Source of the DNA: Sipunculus nudus
Lineage: Eukaryota > Annelida > Sipuncula > Golfingiida > Sipunculidae
Assembly: GCA_026874595.1 (NCBI GenBank)
Contig: CM049317.1
Coordinates: forward strand, 20,047,882-20,111,881
Length of the DNA stretch: 64,000 bases
Direction: 5' to 3'
Within the stretch, counting starts at the first letter, position 1, and each line of letters begins with the position of its first letter. Both the position numbers and the translations under genes were made by a program. A model generated the notes under the pieces. It did no database searches. It had not been told where the DNA came from and saw nothing but the letters and a program-made list of their open reading frames with translations. This document shows, in pieces, positions 57,625-64,000 of the stretch.

Positions 57625-58800
57625 TGTGAACTTAAAAGTGTTGAACGAACTGAAAATGCGTTCTTACGTGATGATAATCATTTAAAAGGCTGCCCTTTTG
57701 TAACATAAGTAAATAAAAATATGTGGGTATCCTGCCTTACATAAATCCAGTCTGAAACAAAAATTAAAACAAGATCAATTGTGTTCTGATTACATATATT
57801 GTACAATTATCTATATTACCTAATACGAGGTACTCACCATGGCTCCGACCTTAAAAAGCGACTCCCATAGCCCCCGATAGAACATGGGTCAGCAGATCCG
57901 AGCATTTCATCCCTCGACTCTGGAGCCAATTATATTGAAACATACATGGTGTATAACAAATACATGCAGAGTTGAGTATATGCATATATATTTCCCAGAT
58001 GCACTAACAGAGGTCTACATGAAAGTTATCATGATCGTGTATCTAATAACAAGAGTGTTTCTTTTACAAAAACATATAAAACGTATAAAGTATTTAACTT
58101 ATGATAGTGTTTTTTAGGCTTTACGGGCGTATGTTTCTTCGGCCCGTCACCTCTACAAAGCAATAAGGGAAAGTAAAGGGATATAAGATAAAATGCTTAA
58201 ATACGATTAACATATGCGATTCAAGCATCATATGCAAGATCAAACAGAAAAACTAGCTCTGCAAATGACGCTTCCATCGGTTTACTTTTACATAATTGAC
58301 CAATGTTTAGCAAATACGTTATACCGTTCAATGGGCTTTTAGAATATTTTTTATACAAACAAATACATAATGAATACTCTGTTTGTGCTTTTCTTAAACA
58401 TATTTAGTTTTACTGCAGGACTGAAATGCAAAACATACTGAAAATATAGATATAGCCTTCTATTTTGCATTTTATAAACAGACAATCAAGAATAAATTAG
58501 TTTTACTAGTTATTTACTTCATAGAAATTGTTTTTTTTTTTTTTGTGGAATGTTCACGATTTTAAGTGTTTGCATATACATCACATTGTATGTTAACCAA
58601 AATAACAACTCTGGGACTAGGATTTGGGCTTAACATGATCCCACTCATTGTTTTTTTTTTTTATTTTCCTCTCATTTTAAAAAAACTCCTATTTTTACTA
58701 AAAAAACTGCTTTTTTGCCTTTCATTTCGAACAAAATGATTGTACCAATCAGTATAATTCTAAACATTGTATTATCTTATATTACACACGAAACAGTTAC
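57625..58800. other. no recognisable gene
   Basis: The 77-codon frame at 57,884-58,117 has no family match. 57,660-57,790 weakly continues the similarity to the arm sequence beyond exon C. Confidence 0.35.
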
Positions 58801-58808
58801 TTACATAC

Positions 58809-58859
58809 CGAGGCGATAGCATGATAAAATGGACCTCGTCATTATCACCGTCATACAGC
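58809..58859 (-). other. splice-flanked candidate mini-exon
   Basis: Minus strand: tataatttcag|, 51 nt, |gtatgtaa. Both sites fit consensus and two frames are open (one reads LYDGDNDEVHFIMLSP). An upstream open stretch at about 59,050-58,950 ends at a gtatga site. No family recognised. Confidence 0.25.
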
Positions 58860-58869
58860 CTGAAATTAT

Positions 58870-59680
58870 ACAAAAATTGCAAGTGATCAAAGTGTTAAAT
58901 TACATGATCAACTCCACGGCTATATTATGAATTGTTTGATTGTCATACGTCGGGTCTGCCTATGGCTATGGTGAATTACAAAGTGCGGTTTGGATTGGCG
59001 GTACTCCAAAGGTAAAGGGTCAACATGTTCCCCAAATGATCGTCCGAGTTTGCTTTCATAATCTCACAATTTACATGCACTTATTGGCGAAGGTACTTAC
59101 ACATGCATACTGTTATCTACAAATATAAAGAATATGTGAAATAACTCCACATAAGCACAGCCAATTATTTGCAGCCGCGTTCCGATTACCCTGCCGATCT
59201 TTGTGTCAAGCATGTGGCACTATTGTTGTTGGTTGCGTAATAGGCTGTCCCCGTGGGGCAATAAACCTGGACGACCTCACGCCTCGGTATCTCGAATTCA
59301 CACCTGAGGTGCGATCTGTCACACCTCGGTCTCATCAGCGGGTTTGTCGAAAGTAAGTGCTCAAAACACGCCCAAATATAAAACTAGGCACACTTTTTAT
59401 TGCGGTCCTCGCTTTCGTTTGATTCTAAGGAATTGTCCTACACGAAACCAATTTTACACTACAGCAGGCCATGAATTTATTTCACGGCAAACGACGAGAG
59501 CCGTGGCTGTTTTCACACTCCCCACACCTTTCCTGCTTTCGAATTATCAAGCGCACTGATAAATTACAAATTGTTCCATTTCATAACATAAACAAATTGA
59601 TAAATAAACTACTACTTATCTGTGAAAAGTTTTTTTTTATATAAATTTAAGAGATTTCTTGTTGAAAATTGCTGATAAAT
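58870..59680. other. no recognisable gene
   Basis: A more GC-rich patch at 59,165-59,340 stands out from its surroundings and may be an old insertion. It shows no motif. Confidence 0.3.
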
Positions 59681-59682
59681 AC

Positions 59683-59763
59683 ATGACGAGTATACCAGTC
59701 ATAGGCCCCGGGGGAATCAGAATATATGACGAGTATACCCGTCATAGGCAGAGAAAGTGTTAA
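59683..59763 (-). mobile_element. possible piggyBac-type element end
   Basis: Read on the minus strand it starts TTAACACTTTCTCTGCC (TTAA at 59,760-59,763) and contains CCTATGACGGGTATACTCGT. The last motif is repeated directly 44 bp further on. A TTAA followed by a C-T-rich 'CTTT.TCTGCC' end and subterminal repeats is the layout of piggyBac-like termini. No second end or transposase is seen. Confidence 0.35.
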
Positions 59764-59764
59764 T

Positions 59765-62140
59765 GATAATGAAACTTCTATGTCATTTAAAAAATGAAGC
59801 ATTGTCTATGTTAAACTAGTTTTCTTGAGTCAAGATGATGTATGTTTATGATATTTTTATTTCTCACAATAAATTAAAATAAATGCATACATTTCATTTC
59901 TAGGAACATGTTTCTTTAAGTAAGGCCGCGCCAAACAAAAGAATAAGGGTTGTAATATGTTATTATCCATATGAGAGCTTTACATTAAATGGTATCTATG
60001 GTTATATAGGACATATGAAATATAAAACTAGTCCACTTATGTTTTAATAATTTCTGTCAGCGTAGATAAAATCACCATTTTCCGAAAGTAAATATCTGCT
60101 TTCGTAGAAACATATTGAAGGTGTCAAACGTAATTTTTAAGCAAATTGTAAATTAAAAGATCCCCTGTCGCTGTTTTATTCAATTGGTAACATATATTAT
60201 AAACAGTTTGGTTGGACAGAATACAAGAGCCTTTTATTTTATATAGAGAAAGACGGACAATCCCAATAAATTGGACTCAAACAAGGTACTAAACCAATAA
60301 GCCTTGCTTGCTCAAATAACTAAAGAAAAAACAAATGTTGAAAGGCATTCGGAAATGTTCCCTCTCCTAGGCAATATTAGGTCATTCTGACTGGCTGTGG
60401 TCAATCGGCAATCTGGTTTGAATGCCAATATATAGACTTTATGCGGATCCATCATATTCACTTTCCCTCAGTTTGTATCATGATTTAAAGATTTTGGAAT
60501 TCAGTGTCAATATCAAAATATGCTGACCCTTGAAATGACCAAAGGAAGTATCCCTCTTAATTCGTATTGCTAAACAGAATTAACCCATTGGTTATTCCGC
60601 AGCCAGGAGAGAATAGTTAATACTGAAATAACCATTTGCTTTGGACAAAAAAAAACAATCCCAGTGTCTCGTGACTGTGCAGAGTTAGTTATCCTTATAC
60701 AATGAATTTCCTACATAAAAGCATACACGCAGTACGATTTTCCTTTGCCAATATGATTAAAAGGAACCCCACATATACAAACACACAACTTGCTCTAATC
60801 AAGCAATACATGGATAGGCAAAAGGAACAATATCGTTCGTGTACAGACAATGGTGGTATTCTTCATTCTTAAGACGGTGCTACTTGGAAAGGCCTCTGGT
60901 ATTGTAATTATTGTTGCTTTCTTTCTAATTATACAGCTGGGTATATATTCAATATAATAACCGACGGATTTTCATATTTTTATAAGTTAAGGCAAGGATT
61001 CATTGACAGGAGTGGTACATGTAACATTACTGATACTCATGATACCATTTGATTTTTGTTAGTTTGATCCATAATGAAAACACAGACAACGAGGAGAACA
61101 AGAAGGTATGTTAATAATTATGAATGCATGGATAATGTTCGTACCATGAACTTCTTAATTCCCTAGTCATATAGCATGTATGTTTATAGAGGAATGATAA
61201 ACAGCAAATCGTTGAGCAGACGACAATTTTTAACTCAGTATTCAGTCACTACAATTCCGAAGCTTTTTACCACCGAGCCTTTTTGCTAGAGTCAGTCGAA
61301 TTGCCCCCATGGGGCACTTGCACGAAAAGACGATGGTTAATATCTGCTTTGGTTAAATGACAATACTTTTCGTATGGGATCTACGGAAAATTTCATTAGA
61401 AAATTGTTTTGGCTATATGTCTAGACCGCTTCTCTGGTGTGACCAGAAAAGAAAGGTTTCCGATCAATGTCAGTCTAATTCATTATCCAAAAACACTATT
61501 TAGTCTATATTCATAACAACCATGTTCCAATAAGTTACACGACTGATCATCTTATCTTATTAACTGTGGACTCCAGTTGTTCCATAATATACCTTTACTT
61601 ATGTATGTTTAACGAACAATGATAAATTCTCATTAAATGTTCTTTAGTAGAAGAAAAGAGTAATAATGTTGTAATATAAAACGTAACTGACATAAAAATA
61701 TGAAAAAAATAATATACAAATTATGAATATACTTATGAATATACTTTTATTTTAAAACACAGCGTAATATTAACATTAATGATATGAGAGATACATAATG
61801 CAAAAGAAAACTAATCAAACTTACTGTTCTCCTTCTTCAAGTAACATCATAACCATGCTTAAACAATTCATGGGAAGTAAATGAGGCTAACGCTCAAATT
61901 TAAAAATTCAATTCTTTGGACATTAAGCTCTACAATGTTATAGTATGAGAATGTAGCAGACGGCAAGGTGCCGACAAAAGAATGTATAGCATAGGTTGTT
62001 TATATACAAATTTATTGTATAACATATATGTTACATATATATTACATCTTTACTAATCGGCAAAAAACCTAACATATCGTGGGTCCCACTTGTTTTGTAA
62101 CATGTTGGTGGATAAGTTTTGCCATGTATCACTTTACTCG
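59765..62140. other. no recognisable feature
   Basis: AT-rich sequence without motifs or long frames. Confidence 0.45.
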
Positions 62141-62141
62141 T

Positions 62142-62381
62142 TTAAAATCTCTTACCACTGGTGATGTACCAACTTGTATGAAATAGGCACTTGCTTCTCT
62201 CCTTGACTAAAAACGTACACTGAATGCCGAGTAACTCAGCTGATATAAGAAGCTGTTCTTTAAAAAAAAAACCTTGTCCGAGTTCAAGAGGACATTTTAC
62301 GAGCCATAGATAAGCAAAGACTACCATCCTGGTGCTCCTAAACCAATCAGCAGCTTTCGGCACAAGATAAGGCTGTACCAA
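62142..62381 (-). other. open frame with a donor-like end, unrecognised
   Basis: A 79-codon frame on the minus strand, hydrophobic in the middle (MVVFAYLWLVKCPLELGQG). A consensus donor CCAGTG|gtaaga lies near its 3' end (about 62,157). Possibly an exon. No family recognised. Confidence 0.2.
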
Positions 62382-62384
62382 GGC

Positions 62385-63497
62385 TGTTGGAATTAAGCAT
62401 TTAGCTTTAGATTGGTTTGAATAATATTTATGTGGGAGGACTGAGTCATTTGTGAAAGGCTTTGTTCTGAAATAGTGTGTAAAATTTTGTTAACCTTTTA
62501 CACAATGCCACAAGGAAATATTATGGAAATACGGGTTGCAATCAGGCATTTTTTAATGATTACTGAGCTGTATTCTATATTTCTATCTGCTAATGTTAAC
62601 GTTATTATATGCAAAATAGAGATTATATATCACGCCAACATATCGTTTCTTGTTAAAGGTAAATATGTTTATAAGTAAGTTGTAGATAAAGTGTTGGAGG
62701 CGGGCATAATATCCTTTAAGGTTATTTTTACTTAACCTTATTTCAGATCATATTTCTAACTATTCACAAAATTCTCAATTGTTTCTATGTAATTCATCAT
62801 ATTTTTAAACATTTAAATCCTTCATATTTGATAGTATGATGCATTTCGAATATTATTTGATACCTGCTAAGAACGATTATTGTTTGATCATTCGTAGAGA
62901 TAACATGCATTAATAAAAAGATGTATTTCTTACACGTTTGCCAATGAGGTTTTAGCCAGGAATAGCATTCCCAGTTTTGCTACATTTATAAAGATATATG
63001 GGACATATATATAGCCACTCAGAAGATGGTTTCATATAAACGTGGCAAAAGATAATTTTTTATTCAGTTGCAGAGGAAACATTTCCCTTGATGCATGTTT
63101 TCATCAAATTAAATCTTTGATATTCTAAACAATTGTGTAGGTGCTTTTCTTCAAACATATAAGTAAAAAGGTGATCATATTAAACTTCCAAAAATGGAAA
63201 AGTTATCTCCTTTATATGTCATAAGATTAAAATTATTATATTTAAATAATTTAGACCTTAAGCCTTTAAACAACGAGTATCTTTTTCAATTTATCTTAAA
63301 CTCTTCTTGGTCTTGTATATACGATTTCACTTATTTCGAGCATCGTTGGATGTAAGTGATCCTTGAAAGTTAAAAAGAGTTTAAAACCCATAAAGTATAA
63401 TATGTCCCTGCAACACTATTTTTTTCTTTCTCATAATAGATAATTGCATATTGAAAGGGTTTTTTTAACAGCTGGTACACATGCATATAAATATACC

Positions 63498-63540
<43 letters not shown>

Positions 63541-64000
63541 CTTTGTCTTCTGTAAAATGTATAAAAACCAAAATCTGTCGTTGACATTATGTACAACCGT
63601 TCAATATAGGCGTAAAAAACACTTATTCAAACACTGGCATTTTGATTATATATCCCAGAGGATTTATGTGTAATTTTGTTTTTATCAATACGCAACGCTT
63701 TCATGCAATGGTGGAGCGCGGGATGAATGTAGTGGTTTAATGTAAATCAAATAAAAAAAAAATAAAAAAGGGGTTTCAGCGTACGCAATAATGAAAAAAA
63801 ATATAAATACGGCAAGGAAACATTATTCCCGAAACGAAACGGTTAACAGTGAAAGTCCTAATTATTATTAACCGATGTTATGCTTACAGTGGTAAGATGG
63901 TTATGTTTCCATATGAAAAGCTCGAATAAATTTAAAAACATGTTATAATTATCTTATTCAAGCGAACACAAAAGAGAGATATATTCACATATCAAAAGTT
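62385..64000. other. no recognisable gene
   Basis: A (TA)n array lies at about 63,498-63,540. Otherwise AT-rich sequence. Confidence 0.45.

Noticed and set aside
1-64000. CRISPR arrays, operons, ribosome-binding sites, riboswitches
   Set aside because: None seen. The sequence is eukaryotic and the regular repeats are microsatellites or tandem duplications.

Overview
This window looks like AT-rich nuclear DNA of an invertebrate, most likely a mollusc (inference). There are no prokaryotic-style operons. Coding sequence comes as short exons with GT-AG (once GC-AG) introns. Long (TA)n arrays, tRNA-derived SINE-like repeats, non-LTR reverse-transcriptase debris and a decayed RAG1-N-terminal-like module are all present. 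Nearly every long open frame lies in a microsatellite or a repeat. The real coding content had to be read from splice sites and conserved exon frames.

The main content is a cluster of small genes and pseudogenes for a single-domain NTF2-like/SnoaL-like (DUF4440-type) protein. Each locus follows the same grammar. Exon A ends in a helix plus a 'PPG' turn (phase 1 exit), exon B is about 151 nt with a 'GD.A.E' strand (phase 2 exit), and exon C carries 'WK...W....(H)NIW'. I see an apparently open gene on the minus strand at 14,045-12,500 (Q-left), one on the minus strand at 26,782-25,523 (R, start exon not found) and one on the plus strand at 51,011-52,341 (T). A slightly damaged one lies on the minus strand at 42,105-39,344 (S), and a lone exon A at 10,064-10,204 (V). 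Broken copies lie at 17,252-18,235, 31,439-32,095, 35,252-36,828 and 55,922-57,619. Smaller relics lie at 16.4, 19.0, 32.8 and 48.5 kb.

Most of this cluster sits in a giant inverted repeat. The left arm is about 10,225-20,825, the spacer 20,826-23,638 and the right arm about 23,639-39,075. The arms match at roughly nine bases in ten by eye, so they are diverged paralogous arms, not a perfect palindrome. The right arm is longer because it holds gene R and three tandem units (27,153-31,367). Each unit carries a SINE, a (TA)n tract and one copy of the last exon of a dead family member. The spacer carries a probable terminal exon of an unrelated, unrecognised gene (23,335-23,573).

Region by region: 1-2.3 kb, nothing recognisable; 2.3-3.5 kb, an orphan copy of arm sequence; 3.5-4.9 kb, a divergent pair of small spliced reading frames, one with a SAP motif; 5.7-6.25 kb, a transposase fragment; 7.4-9.2 kb, the RAG1-N-like relic; 10-42 kb, the NTF2-like cluster; 44.4 kb, a possible core promoter facing gene S; 45-48 kb, a broken non-LTR retrotransposon with other insertions; 49-50 kb, SINE-like repeats and microsatellites; 51-53.6 kb, gene T with a downstream block shared with the arms; 53.7-57.7 kb, repeats and a dead family member; 57.7-64 kb, mostly sequence in which I recognise nothing, plus a possible piggyBac-type end at 59.7 kb.

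The biochemical role of the NTF2-like proteins cannot be read from the sequence. The family fold is used by small enzymes and by ligand- or protein-binding subunits. The cluster is best described as a rapidly duplicating and decaying gene family.
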